A DNA stretch of 50,882 nt from assembly GCA_028820655.1 (NCBI GenBank), contig JAPPIK010000037.1, positions 32,869 to 83,750 on the forward strand, read 5' to 3'. The position numbers were made by a program, and so were the translations under genes. Under the pieces are notes generated by a model that did not search any database, had not been told where the DNA came from, and worked only from the letters and a program-made list of their open reading frames with translations. Below, piece by piece: positions 36,231 to 44,649 of this stretch. Within the stretch, counting starts at the first letter, position 1; every line of letters begins with the position of its first letter. Source of the DNA: Candidatus Poribacteria bacterium (GTDB taxonomy: Bacteria > Poribacteria > WGA-4E > JAJDTR01).

Positions 36231-36941
36231 ATGCAACTTAATAACGGGCTGCGGCTGACCTGGCTGGGGCACGCCACGATTAAACTTGAGTTTGGAGGTC
36301 AAACAACGCTGATTGATCCATGGGTCATGGATAACCCTTCCTGCCCCGACGAACTGAAAACCTTCGATAGAATCGACACCATGCTCATCACGCACGGACA
36401 CTTTGATCATACCAGCGACGCGGAGGCGCTGGCGAAAAAACACTCGCCGACCGTCATCGGGATGATTGAGGTCACCGGCTGGCTCGAGACAAAAGGCGTC
36501 CAAAACACAATCGGCATGAACAAAGGCGGCACCGTTGAAGCCAACGGAATTAGAGCGACAATGGTTCACGCCAACCACAGCAGCAGTTTCACCGAGGAGG
36601 ACGGCACAACCGTCTACCTCGGCGAGGCGGCGGGGTTTGTCCTCGAATTTCCGAACGGATATAAAATCTACTGCGCCGGCGATACAAACGCCTTCGGCGA
36701 CATGCGGATTATCGGCTCCCTCTATGAGCCCGATCTGGCGATATTGCCCATCGGCGACCACTTCACCATGGGACCGGTCGAAGCCGCCTTTGCCGCCGAG
36801 TTGCTAGATGTCCCGGCGATTCTGCCGATCCACTACGGCACGTTTCCACTGCTCACCGGCACTCCGGAGGCTCTGCGTGAACGAACCCAAAACTTGGATG
36901 TCGAGATCCTAACTCTTCAACCCGGCGAATCCTTGAATTAA
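36231..36941 (+). CDS. UPF0173-type metal-dependent hydrolase
   Basis: 236 residues of the metallo-beta-lactamase fold. The metal site is THGHFDHTSD (HxHxDH). Other ligands appear in VHANHSSSF, CAGDTN and LPIHYGTFP. The opening LTWLGHATIKLEFGG and the length are typical of UPF0173 (UlaG-like) proteins, whose substrates are mostly unknown. GGAGGC precedes the ATG. The following gene starts 44 bases after its stop. Confidence 0.88.
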   Translation: MQLNNGLRLTWLGHATIKLEFGGQTTLIDPWVMDNPSCPDELKTFDRIDTMLITHGHFDHTSDAEALAKKHSPTVIGMIEVTGWLETKGVQNTIGMNKGGTVEANGIRATMVHANHSSSFTEEDGTTVYLGEAAGFVLEFPNGYKIYCAGDTNAFGDMRIIGSLYEPDLAILPIGDHFTMGPVEAAFAAELLDVPAILPIHYGTFPLLTGTPEALRERTQNLDVEILTLQPGESLN

Positions 36942-36984
36942 CCATCGCCATGCAAAAATCTCTGCCGCGCCGAAAATTTCCCTT

Positions 36985-39072
36985 ATGAAAAAACTACCCG
37001 CCATCGCCTGTGTGATTCTGTTGTCTCTGTCCCTCTCTGCGAACGCCGATCAGGTCTACTACCAAATCAAGCTGTCTGGCAACCCCGTCGGCTACATCTC
37101 TTACGAGGTGAAATCCGGCCCCGAAGATCTGACGATGCAAACGACCGTGCTGTTCAACATCGGTCAAAGCGAGCTGAACCAGAGGGTCAAGTTGACGGCG
37201 AACACCCGCCTCAACTCCCGGACACGGTTGCCGATTGAATACCGCCTTTCCACCTACATCAACGGCTTCACTCAATCTACGGTCGAGACCGCGTTTGAGG
37301 GCGACACGGCAACCCAACGAATCGTCGCTGGTGCCCAGGATTTCGATAACGAGATTTTCCTTCCCGAGCCTACCTATCTCGTTGACGACAATTTCAGGAT
37401 TGACCACTACAATGTCCTTCTCCGACAGTTCGACTTCAGGAAGCGTGGTACGCAGTCGTTCAATGTTCTTACCCCGCTCGCCGTGCCGCGCCAACCCAAA
37501 GCCGTCGAGTTGCGGTTGACGTGGGTTGGCGGCGAGAAACTTAACGTCGGCGAGGATACCTACCAAACCGAATGGCTTCAAGCGCACACTGGCAGTCTGG
37601 AGATGGATTTCTGGTTTGATAAACAGAGCCGGCAGATTGTGAAATGGGATATCCCTTCACAAAAGACCGAGATTGTCTTGGCGGATCATTCCGTCCTCCC
37701 CATGCAAGATGTTATAGAGCATCGCTTAGCCGTGTTGCGTCAAAACCCCGATTTGCCTCGCCTGTCCGTCAATCAAGAACTAGGAACCACGGCAGACCTC
37801 AAAGCGCTGCAAATGCGCCTCGATCTTCAAGTTGTCGCATCAGGTGAACTGGGGCTTGACGTTTCGAATCAGTGGTTTGAGGGTAAGGTGAATCAAAATG
37901 CCGAAACTGCGCATCTTCGTGGCGTACTTAACGTCAAATCGTATCGTCGTCCTGACCGGGCGCCGGGCCCGATACCCATACCGGATGAACGCCCGCTCGA
38001 ATCTCACGGGCAGATTGAAGCGAAGGCGAAGGAAATCACAACCGGAATTGACTCGAACTACCAAAAAGTGAAGGCGCTTGTGGAATGGGTGGCGAGGGAA
38101 ATAACCTACGATAGCACAACAACCTCAGCCCTTGAGTGTCTCGCGAATGAAAAAGGCGATGCACTGTCTAAATCTCGGCTTGCGGTCGAACTAATCCGTT
38201 CGACTCGGGCACCCGCGAAGATAATCGGGGGACTCATTTACACGAATAACGGTGTCTTTGTTCAACACCATTGGATAGAGGTAGACGTCGAATTCGGCGG
38301 AGGATGGATGGCGATGGATCCCCTCACCGGCGAGACGGAAGGGATCGGCGCGGCGCACGTTGCCTTGTGGCGCGGGAACGGCCGCTTGGCGGAGAAACCG
38401 GGCGAGATGGAAGTACTCGATTTTCAGAGCGCCATGATTACCTGGCAAGACCTGATTCCGCTGCAAGTCGGCGAACGAAACCAATATACCATTGAGCGCG
38501 ACGGGGGACCTATCGGCGTGAGCGCGAATCGCGTCGAACGAATTATCACCCATGACGGCATCCAATGCTACCAAATCGAGGGAGCGTTATCGCTTGATGA
38601 TGAGGTCCGTGGCCAAATTACCGCTCATTCGCGTCTATATCTCACGCTTAACGGGAAGGCGCTGTATTTTCAATCGGAGATGGACGTAAACGGCGAGGTG
38701 AAATCCTATGAATATACCCGCGAAGGGACTCGATTTCGATTCAAGAGGGACGATGGGCGATACAAGATGTGGGTCGAGAAACTCCCCCATTTCATCGGAG
38801 ACTTTTCATTCTGGGGGTGGGACATTATGTTTCGCCAGCAGGAACTTTCGACCGAATTGCAGTGGGAAGTTGATCTGATCGATCCGCGGGACGCGGCGCT
38901 TCGTTCCCTCCAGGTCGTCGTCGAAGATGCCGAAGAGATTGTCGTGGACGACCAAGAGATGAGTTGCTTCCGCATAAATGTTGACGGGCAGTTATTCTGG
39001 GTGTCCTCCGTCGGACGCCTCATCCGCTACCACGACCCCGAACGCAACCTCACCGCCGAGTTGGACCTTTAA
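36985..39072 (+). CDS. Exported transglutaminase-fold protein without catalytic Cys
   Basis: 695 residues. A signal peptide (1-21, ending SANA) leads to a beta-rich region of about 320 residues of the kind that precedes transglutaminase-like domains. The transglutaminase core (about 345-455) has VEWVAREITYD, KGDALSKSRLAVELIRSTRAPAKIIGG, HHWIEVDVEFGGGWMAMDP. The family has GDC where this protein has GDA, so the nucleophile is Ala393; His428 and Asp445 remain. The C-terminal 230 residues are beta-rich and unassigned. It is probably a periplasmic binding or structural protein rather than a peptidase. Confidence 0.82.
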   Translation: MKKLPAIACVILLSLSLSANADQVYYQIKLSGNPVGYISYEVKSGPEDLTMQTTVLFNIGQSELNQRVKLTANTRLNSRTRLPIEYRLSTYINGFTQSTVETAFEGDTATQRIVAGAQDFDNEIFLPEPTYLVDDNFRIDHYNVLLRQFDFRKRGTQSFNVLTPLAVPRQPKAVELRLTWVGGEKLNVGEDTYQTEWLQAHTGSLEMDFWFDKQSRQIVKWDIPSQKTEIVLADHSVLPMQDVIEHRLAVLRQNPDLPRLSVNQELGTTADLKALQMRLDLQVVASGELGLDVSNQWFEGKVNQNAETAHLRGVLNVKSYRRPDRAPGPIPIPDERPLESHGQIEAKAKEITTGIDSNYQKVKALVEWVAREITYDSTTTSALECLANEKGDALSKSRLAVELIRSTRAPAKIIGGLIYTNNGVFVQHHWIEVDVEFGGGWMAMDPLTGETEGIGAAHVALWRGNGRLAEKPGEMEVLDFQSAMITWQDLIPLQVGERNQYTIERDGGPIGVSANRVERIITHDGIQCYQIEGALSLDDEVRGQITAHSRLYLTLNGKALYFQSEMDVNGEVKSYEYTREGTRFRFKRDDGRYKMWVEKLPHFIGDFSFWGWDIMFRQQELSTELQWEVDLIDPRDAALRSLQVVVEDAEEIVVDDQEMSCFRINVDGQLFWVSSVGRLIRYHDPERNLTAELDL

Positions 39073-39087
39073 TACCTCCCGTGGGGT

Positions 39088-39362
39088 GGAATCAAACGAC
39101 TGAATAAGGAGTGCGATAGCTAATCCTCCGCCCACCGCTTCTTGTAGGGTGCGCATCGCGCACCAGCATTTGAAAGTCCCGAGGAGCTACGGCGCTTAAT
39201 TTGGGTTGAACGGAACGCCGTATAACGCCAAACCCGTAGGCGGGAATCAAGTGAGTGAATAGCGAGTGATCAAGTGACCGAATAGGGAACGCGATAGAAA
39301 TCCAGCAAGTGAGTGAATAGCGAACGCGGTAGAACTCCCATAGAGATCCATCAACGGACATT
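39088..39362. repeat. Dispersed-repeat cluster left of the IS
   Basis: Contains the ATCAAGTGAGTGAATAGCGA type block twice, the GTAG-hairpin GTAGGGTGCGCATCGCGCACC at 39144-39164, and a stub of the MITE end (TTGGGTTGAACGG at 39201-39213 with AAACCCGTAGG at 39230-39240). Confidence 0.65.
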
Positions 39363-39391
39363 CTATAGTATGAGTGTCAAGAAAAAAGGTC

Positions 39392-40600
39392 TCATGTGGC
39401 AGTTGAGTTCTTGTGACGATAGAACGTGTCATCTCGAAATAGAGCAAAGATGACCCTTATGAGTTGGCGAGCCAAACACTTGACCGCTTGCCAATGGGAA
39501 AGCCCTGCTTTCCGTTTCTTGAGGTAATACGTGGTAGAAGATGCACAATAGCGACGATTGGATTCGGCTATCTGTATGATAGCGTCTTTAGCTACTTTAT
39601 TGGCACGATGCGTGGTTCTGTGGAATCCCTTTCGCTTGCCGGAGTCGTCGGGGACAGGGGAAAGGCCACAGTACATAGCTAGTTTCGCCTCGGTTTTAAA
39701 TCGATTGATGTTGCATACTTCGCCCAGCAGACGAGCGGCGGTGATCACAGAAGCTCCGGGAATTGAAGCGATACGTTGAATCTCCAATGATTCCTTGGCT
39801 AACGTTTTGAGTTGCTTCTCCAACTGAGTTAGGTTCTGCGCAAGAGTGAGGATCTGCTGTGCGAGTGTTTGGACAACAAGCGCCTTCGTATCTAGATGCG
39901 AGGGATAGCGATGTACAGATTCGGCAAGTTGCATTAGTTTGTCAGCCGATCGTCGTCCTAATCGGTTCTTGCTATGTTTGCCGATGAACACGTTTAATTC
40001 CTCTACAGATGAGTTTCGGACGTGTTCGGGTGTTGGATACTCAACAAGCAGGTGCAAGAATGTCTTGCTGGTGATGCTTGAACAGATGGAATCGGTAACC
40101 AATTCCGGGAAATAGCTCATCAATTCACAGCGCAATTGATTGGTGAACTGGGTTTTGGTCTTGGAAAACGCCTTATATGTCCTCGACAAATTCTTGAACT
40201 CGGCACTATTCTTCTGATGCTGATGCGCCGGAATCTTGGCATGTTGAGTTCGGAGGAAGTCGGCGATCACATAGGCATCGTAGTCGTCGGTCTTATGGGG
40301 AGCGCCTAAGAAATCCTTATACCGATTCACTGCTGTCGGGTGCAATGGCTTGAACAGAATGGCTTCATTAAGGAGGTATTCATCAAGTGGAGCTAAATTC
40401 CCATCATGTCCCTCGGAGGCCACGATAGGTATCAACCCATCTGCCTTGAGTTGAAGCAGTTTGTCAATGAGTTGCTGGTAGCCTTGATGCGTCTGATTAA
40501 TGGCAAAGTTAGCCAGCTTGTTTTCCGCTTCATCAATGATACACACGGCGATGTTGTAGTGTCCAATATCCAGACCGACAAAACAAAAGGTATTCATCAT
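39392..40600 (-). CDS. IS110-family transposase
   Basis: 402 residues. The N-terminal RuvC-like domain has the catalytic acids Asp11 (FVGLDIGHYN), Glu63 (ASEGHDGN), and Asp105/Asp108 (HKTDDYDAYVIADFLR), the DEDD set of the family. The C-terminal Tnp20 domain begins with IPGASVITAARLLGEV and contains YCGLSPVPDDSGKRKGFHR, with the Ser region conserved. AGAGGAG precedes the ATG. The reading frame is complete, so the element may be active. Such transposases use a bridge RNA made from the element's own end. Confidence 0.93.
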   Translation of the reverse strand: MMNTFCFVGLDIGHYNIAVCIIDEAENKLANFAINQTHQGYQQLIDKLLQLKADGLIPIVASEGHDGNLAPLDEYLLNEAILFKPLHPTAVNRYKDFLGAPHKTDDYDAYVIADFLRTQHAKIPAHQHQKNSAEFKNLSRTYKAFSKTKTQFTNQLRCELMSYFPELVTDSICSSITSKTFLHLLVEYPTPEHVRNSSVEELNVFIGKHSKNRLGRRSADKLMQLAESVHRYPSHLDTKALVVQTLAQQILTLAQNLTQLEKQLKTLAKESLEIQRIASIPGASVITAARLLGEVCNINRFKTEAKLAMYCGLSPVPDDSGKRKGFHRTTHRANKVAKDAIIQIAESNRRYCASSTTYYLKKRKAGLSHWQAVKCLARQLIRVIFALFRDDTFYRHKNSTAT

Positions 40601-40676
40601 TCGACTCCTCTGTGGTAGAGTTATGGCATTCCTATCAAGAGCGATTATCGCAACATTCTTATTGTGTCATTTGGTA

Positions 40677-40745
40677 TTCCCAAAGCGGTGACAGTCCGTT
40701 GATGGCGACCATGCGCAGAGTGAACCAGCCATGCCGCTTTGGAAA
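40677..40745 (-). ncRNA. Candidate bridge RNA hairpin of the IS110 element
   Basis: Upstream of the transposase, TTCCCAAAGCGG (40677-40688) pairs with CCGCTTTGGAAA (40734-40745) with one mismatch. Inside it, ATGGC and GCCAT form a second stem. The result is a long hairpin with a 13-base one-sided internal loop and a 21-base end loop. IS110 elements of this layout encode a bridge RNA between the left end and the gene, with loops that pair to donor and target. The fold and place fit; no alignment was possible. Confidence 0.4.
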
Positions 40746-40922
40746 TAAGTTTACCACAGATGAGTACCGTTTCCCTCAGTCTTGTCCGTACATATATTAT
40801 AGGAGTGAATAGCGATGGCGGTAGAAAATCCCCTTGCCCTGCCGCGCAATACCAAATGTCGAGCTAAACCTAACTCGTGATCGGCACGGTACTGGAATCC
40901 TCCAGCGGTGTTTTCAGAATTA

Positions 40923-41086
40923 CGTAGGTTGGGTTGAACCGTAATAGAGGAATGTTTGTCTCGTTCAAATCGCGCTCCATTCTCCCAGCAAACTGCCATA
41001 CTAGATTTTGCTAGTGAATCCCAACACCTCAACCGACTCGACGCGCTTGTTATAGTGAGTGGGATTTCCTTCCAACCCGACCTACG
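40923..41086 (+). mobile_element. MITE-like element, shorter copy
   Basis: 164 bp, starting CGTAGGTTGGGTTGAACC and ending in the inverted, slightly decayed TTCCAACCCGACCTACG. It matches the element at 41731 in order and sequence but lacks about 30 bp near the right end. No coding capacity. Confidence 0.65.
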
Positions 41087-41253
41087 CTGCGAACGCACAT
41101 TTATGGGCAGATTCGCCAAAAATTAAATGGTTTTCCCCAAAATGAAAAATTGAACTTGAGACTTACCGCCTGACAGGCCATAATAAACACAATCGCGCGG
41201 AAAATCTAGATTGGGACGTGCTGGCGGTTTGCAATCGCCAAAAGGTGAAACCC

Positions 41254-41670
41254 ATGAAATTTATTCTCTTTCTTCCAATACTCTTTTGTGCAATAGCGTT
41301 TCCAGCACTCGCCGAACTAACGCCTCAAGACCTTGATAAGATCCGCTTGATTGTTAAGGACGAAGTCAAAGCGGAACTCACGGCAGTCAAGCAGGAACTA
41401 AAAACGGACATTACCGCAACCCACACAAAAATTGAAGCCTTGGATACCCGGCTTCAATCCGTAGGGCAGAGCGTTTCATGGGTACGTGGGAAACTTGATA
41501 GTCTTGATAAACATATCAATTGGCTGATGGCGCTAATTGTGGTAGCCGTCGGTATCCCGCAAGTCATCATTGCGTGGCGCAGTAGAAAGGATCGCGCACA
41601 GGAGAGACAGATTGAAGCACTCGCACGGGAAATCGAAATACTAAAACAACAGCGGATTGTTAGTCCTTGA
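41254..41670 (+). CDS. Small exported or membrane protein with coiled coil
   Basis: 138 residues. An N-terminal signal (MKFILFLPILFCAIAFPALA), a helical coiled-coil part (about 25-90, KIRLIVKDEVKAELTAVKQ onward), a membrane span (about 90-110, INWLMALIVVAVGIPQVIIAW), then a basic-acidic cytoplasmic helix. I do not recognise it. The start at 41254 has AAAAGGTG in front. The gene lies between two MITE copies in the same orientation and might have been moved with them. Confidence 0.65.
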   Translation: MKFILFLPILFCAIAFPALAELTPQDLDKIRLIVKDEVKAELTAVKQELKTDITATHTKIEALDTRLQSVGQSVSWVRGKLDSLDKHINWLMALIVVAVGIPQVIIAWRSRKDRAQERQIEALAREIEILKQQRIVSP

Positions 41671-41730
41671 GAATCTATGCTGACGATCGGAAGAAGAAAG
41701 GTAGAGCCACCCGATGAATCAGTTACGGTA

Positions 41731-41924
41731 CGTAGGTTGGGTTGAACGGCAATAGACGAATATTTGTCACGTTCAAATAGCGCTCCCTTCTTCCAGCAAA
41801 CTGTCTCACCTGTTACGGCTAGTAAAACCCAACACCTCAACCGATTCGACGCGCATGTTACGGTGAGTTGGGTTTCCAGATTCCCTCTGCATTTGATTAC
41901 GGGTTCCGTTCAACCCAACCTACG
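41731..41924 (+). mobile_element. MITE-like element, full copy
   Basis: 194 bp with perfect 19-bp inverted ends: CGTAGGTTGGGTTGAACGG at 41731-41749 and its exact complement at 41906-41924. No transposase inside. Stubs of the same ends are at 36050 and 39201. The family resembles MITEs moved by an unlinked transposase. Confidence 0.75.
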
Positions 41925-41958
41925 CAGCGAGACTGGTAAAAACTCGTTACTTCTGGGC

Positions 41959-42108
41959 ATCTCACAAAATCTTCATCAACTTCTCCGTCGCCTTCAACCC
42001 GGAATCCGTAAGTATCGAAACAACCGTATCACCCCGACCGATAACCCCCTCCTCCACAAACCTGTCAAACCCCGTCACCACAACCACGGAAGTCAACTCA
42101 ATGAACCC
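41959..42108 (-). pseudogene. Detached copy of the threonine synthase 3' end
   Basis: About 147 bases match 43314-43460 with about 11 differences. On the minus strand it reads FDRFVEEGVIGRGDTVVSIL and TDSGLKATEKLMKIL with a stop, the C-terminus of the neighbouring threonine synthase. The conserved YVEPTSA and TGSG have decayed to FIELTSV and TDSG. It lies just beyond the VapC gene. Confidence 0.85.
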
Positions 42109-42159
42109 ATGCCCCGGTAATGGAGAGTCCACTGAAATTGGTTTAACACGGAATTTCCA

Positions 42160-42576
42160 TCACGCCGACCAATCCTCTACCTTCAATCCCAATCCGACTA
42201 TTCTCTGAAAATCACTATCCGATGTCACGAGTATTGCATCAATAGCCAAAGCTGTCGCAGCAATCCAAAGGTCGCATTCATCTAGAATGGTTCCGTGTTG
42301 ATGCGCCGCAACTTTAATCTGCGCATACGCCTCGCCAACATAATCCGGAATTGGGTCGCACGGAACTATAGAAAACACCGCATTTGCTTTCTGCTCAAGA
42401 TCTCGTCGTCGTCTTCCGGCAGGGAGTCGGAAAAGCCCGAATAAGATCTCTCCCTTTACCATAGGACAAATACAGGGATAGTCTGATTCGGCCAGAGATT
42501 CCAGTCGTTCTTTGACTTCCGAGGAATCTTGCATGAGAAAAGTCAACATAGAGGTATCTAGAAGATACTTATTCAT
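42160..42576 (-). CDS. vapC: VapC-like PIN-domain toxin
   Basis: 138 residues with a PIN ribonuclease site: Asp7 (LLDTSML), Glu43 (KGEILFGL), Asp102 (DECDLWIAA) and Asp120/122 (VTSDSDF). Toxins of this class cut tRNA or rRNA. The ATG overlaps the stop of the antitoxin gene by four bases (ATGA), the usual coupling. The pair lies between two copies of the thrC 3' end. Confidence 0.9.
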   Translation of the reverse strand: MNKYLLDTSMLTFLMQDSSEVKERLESLAESDYPCICPMVKGEILFGLFRLPAGRRRRDLEQKANAVFSIVPCDPIPDYVGEAYAQIKVAAHQHGTILDECDLWIAATALAIDAILVTSDSDFQRIVGLGLKVEDWSA

Positions 42577-42860
42577 GACTTCTCACCTTTTTCCGGCTCT
42601 AAAGGCGAAGTGGAATTTACGGGCATCTTCCCTTCCTCAATGGACTGACGAAACACTTCCACGTCTTTATGAGAGAGATGTGGCGGACTTTCCATTGCTT
42701 CGATAAGGCGCTGTGCTATTAGATTCTGTCCGTTTTCCGGCTTGGGTTTCTTCCTTGATTTCCATGTTAAAAATTCAAGATAGTCTTTTAACTGTTTTGC
42801 CTCCGGCTCAGCTAATTGCACTACCGTTTGAATTATCCATTCCTTCGTAGAAGATTGCAT
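42573..42860 (-). CDS. vapB: Antitoxin of the VapBC pair
   Basis: 95 residues. The first 35 form a helical segment (STKEWIIQTVVQLAEPEAKQLKDYL) and a basic linker follows. The C-terminal part, rich in Glu, Pro and Ser, is the likely toxin-wrapping arm. It lacks an obvious AbrB or ribbon-helix-helix signature, so antitoxin status rests on position and overlap with the PIN gene. GGAGG lies about ten bases before the ATG. Confidence 0.75.
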   Translation of the reverse strand: MQSSTKEWIIQTVVQLAEPEAKQLKDYLEFLTWKSRKKPKPENGQNLIAQRLIEAMESPPHLSHKDVEVFRQSIEEGKMPVNSTSPLEPEKGEKS

Positions 42861-43313
42861 CAGTTTGGGCCTCCTTGATAATCACACTGGATCTATGTAG
42901 CTGCGTCAGTCAAGATTTCCCTGATCGCATTGGATTTTCAAATAGTTGTGAATATAGTCGGTTTTGAATAACTGTTAGCGAGCCTTTTTGGTGCTTGCAT
43001 CAAGATAATCATATTTGTATTTCGTTCGAAGAATGGAAGTATCGCTCTTGGAAAACATGCTTGGCTAACATAATGGTTTCCCATTTCCGCGCCTCTCTGG
43101 TTATAATTGACTACGGCGTGATTGTCACTCCCCGTCACCTTGTTCCGGTGAATTCAGAGCGGAAGTTTATAAGAAATCTAGTGCTATGCTCTCATAGGCT
43201 TTGGTGGCTGTCAAGTACGGTTTCTCCCCTTATGCGTTGCCACGAGGGAATTCGCTCTCTTTCCAGTGGTATTTGATTCAAAGGGTTGGGGACAAATGTA
43301 CGTCCTTGGCTAG
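42861..43313. other. Intergenic region between VapB and thrC
   Basis: 450 bases with no supportable gene. It should contain the vapBC promoter. No hairpin repeat or MITE piece was seen. Confidence 0.4.
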
Positions 43314-43316
43314 ATC

Positions 43317-44441
43317 TCACAAAATCTTCATCAACTTCTCCGTCGCCTTCAACCCGGACCCCGTAAGTATCGAAACAACCGTATCACCCCGACCGATAAC
43401 CCTCTCCTCCACAAACCTGTCAAACGCCTTCACCACAGCCGCGGAAGTCGGCTCGACGTAAACTCCCCTTGCCGCAAGCACTTTAATCCCGGCTACAATA
43501 TCCTCCTCGCTCACCACGGTGAACGCCCCGTCCGTTTCTCGCTGCGCTTCGAGAATCATCTCGCCCCGAATCGGATATTCCGCCGCAATCCCCTCGGCAA
43601 GTGTCTCATACCTCTGCGGCGTGCGCTTAACTCTCCTGTTTTCGCTGTACGCCGTGTAAATTGGCGAGCACGCCGCCGACTGCACGCCCAGTAAGCGGGG
43701 CATTTTCTCCACAATTCCCCCGGCATACAACTCGCCGAACCCAATGTATAAGCCGAGGTAGACACTCCCGAACCCGATAGGGCAGATCACATGATCGGGC
43801 GCGCTCCAACCAAGCTGCTCGGCGATCTCGAACGCGACCGTTTTTGTGCCCTCCAGAAAAAACGGGTTCCAGTTGTGAGAGGCGTAATAGGTGGTCTCCG
43901 CCGCCTCAAGCACAGCCTCGGTGGTCGCCGCGCGGTTACCCTTGATGAGCTTCAGCCGCCCGCCGTAGACGCCGATCTGCGCGAGTTTTCCCTTCGAGGT
44001 GGACGCGGGACAGTAGATCGTGCAGCCGATTCCCGCTCTCGCGCTATAGGCGGCTACCGCCGCGCCCGCATTCCCCGACGAATCCTCGACCACCTCCCGC
44101 ACATCGAGTTCAACCAGTTTGGAGAGTAGCACCGACGCTCCCCGGTCCTTGTACGATCCGGTCGCGGCAATGAAGTCCAACTTCAGGTAGTGTCCGCGCC
44201 CGGGATCATCGAACGGAACGAGCGGCGTCATACCTTCGCCAAGCGACACGATTGACGCGTCATCCTCAACGGGGATCGCCTCGCGATAGCGCCAAAGCGT
44301 ACTGCCTCGCCCCGAAATCTCGTCGAGCGGGAAAGTCATCTTCTCCCTCTTGAGATTCAGTACGCCCCCGCAATCGCATTGGTAGCGGAGGGTGTCTACG
44401 GGGTACGTTCTGTTACAGGCGTGGCAACAATACTCGGTCAT
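43317..44441 (-). CDS. thrC: Threonine synthase
   Basis: A fold-type II PLP enzyme that converts O-phosphohomoserine to threonine. The N-terminus has a zinc-ribbon-like CCHACNRTY...CDCGG. The PLP lysine is in TGSYKDRGASV. Phosphate and cofactor loops are SSGNAGAAVAAYSA and TGSGLK. 374 residues; YVEPTSAA is typical of the archaeal-like threonine synthase class. Related threonine dehydratases or cysteate synthase cannot be fully excluded. A second copy of its last 147 bases lies 1355 bases away. Confidence 0.82.
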   Translation of the reverse strand: MTEYCCHACNRTYPVDTLRYQCDCGGVLNLKREKMTFPLDEISGRGSTLWRYREAIPVEDDASIVSLGEGMTPLVPFDDPGRGHYLKLDFIAATGSYKDRGASVLLSKLVELDVREVVEDSSGNAGAAVAAYSARAGIGCTIYCPASTSKGKLAQIGVYGGRLKLIKGNRAATTEAVLEAAETTYYASHNWNPFFLEGTKTVAFEIAEQLGWSAPDHVICPIGFGSVYLGLYIGFGELYAGGIVEKMPRLLGVQSAACSPIYTAYSENRRVKRTPQRYETLAEGIAAEYPIRGEMILEAQRETDGAFTVVSEEDIVAGIKVLAARGVYVEPTSAAVVKAFDRFVEERVIGRGDTVVSILTGSGLKATEKLMKIL

Positions 44442-44649
44442 TCAGTCCAAGGTAGACAACAAAAGTTCAACATGCCGATTGACGATTCTCATCTATTTTT
44501 CGATCAAATCTGCTAATGTATCTCTTAAGTGGTTCATTCGGTAAGTATTTAAGACTTACGAAACAAACATAAGGGACTCATTCCACGACACTATAGGTCG
44601 GGTCATGAATCTCACTGGTCACTAGCCACTAACTACTGACACTGCTGTT

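Larger units (their letters stand above)
39365..40800 (-). mobile_element. IS110-family insertion sequence (ends approximate)
   Basis: The element carries one DEDD transposase gene and about 190 bases of non-coding DNA upstream of it. IS110 elements have no real inverted repeats, so the ends are only estimated from where the host dispersed repeats resume: GTGAGTGAATAGCGA before about 39340, and GAGTGAATAGCGATGG after 40802. Both flanks are therefore the same host repeat family, which may be the target. Confidence 0.6.
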
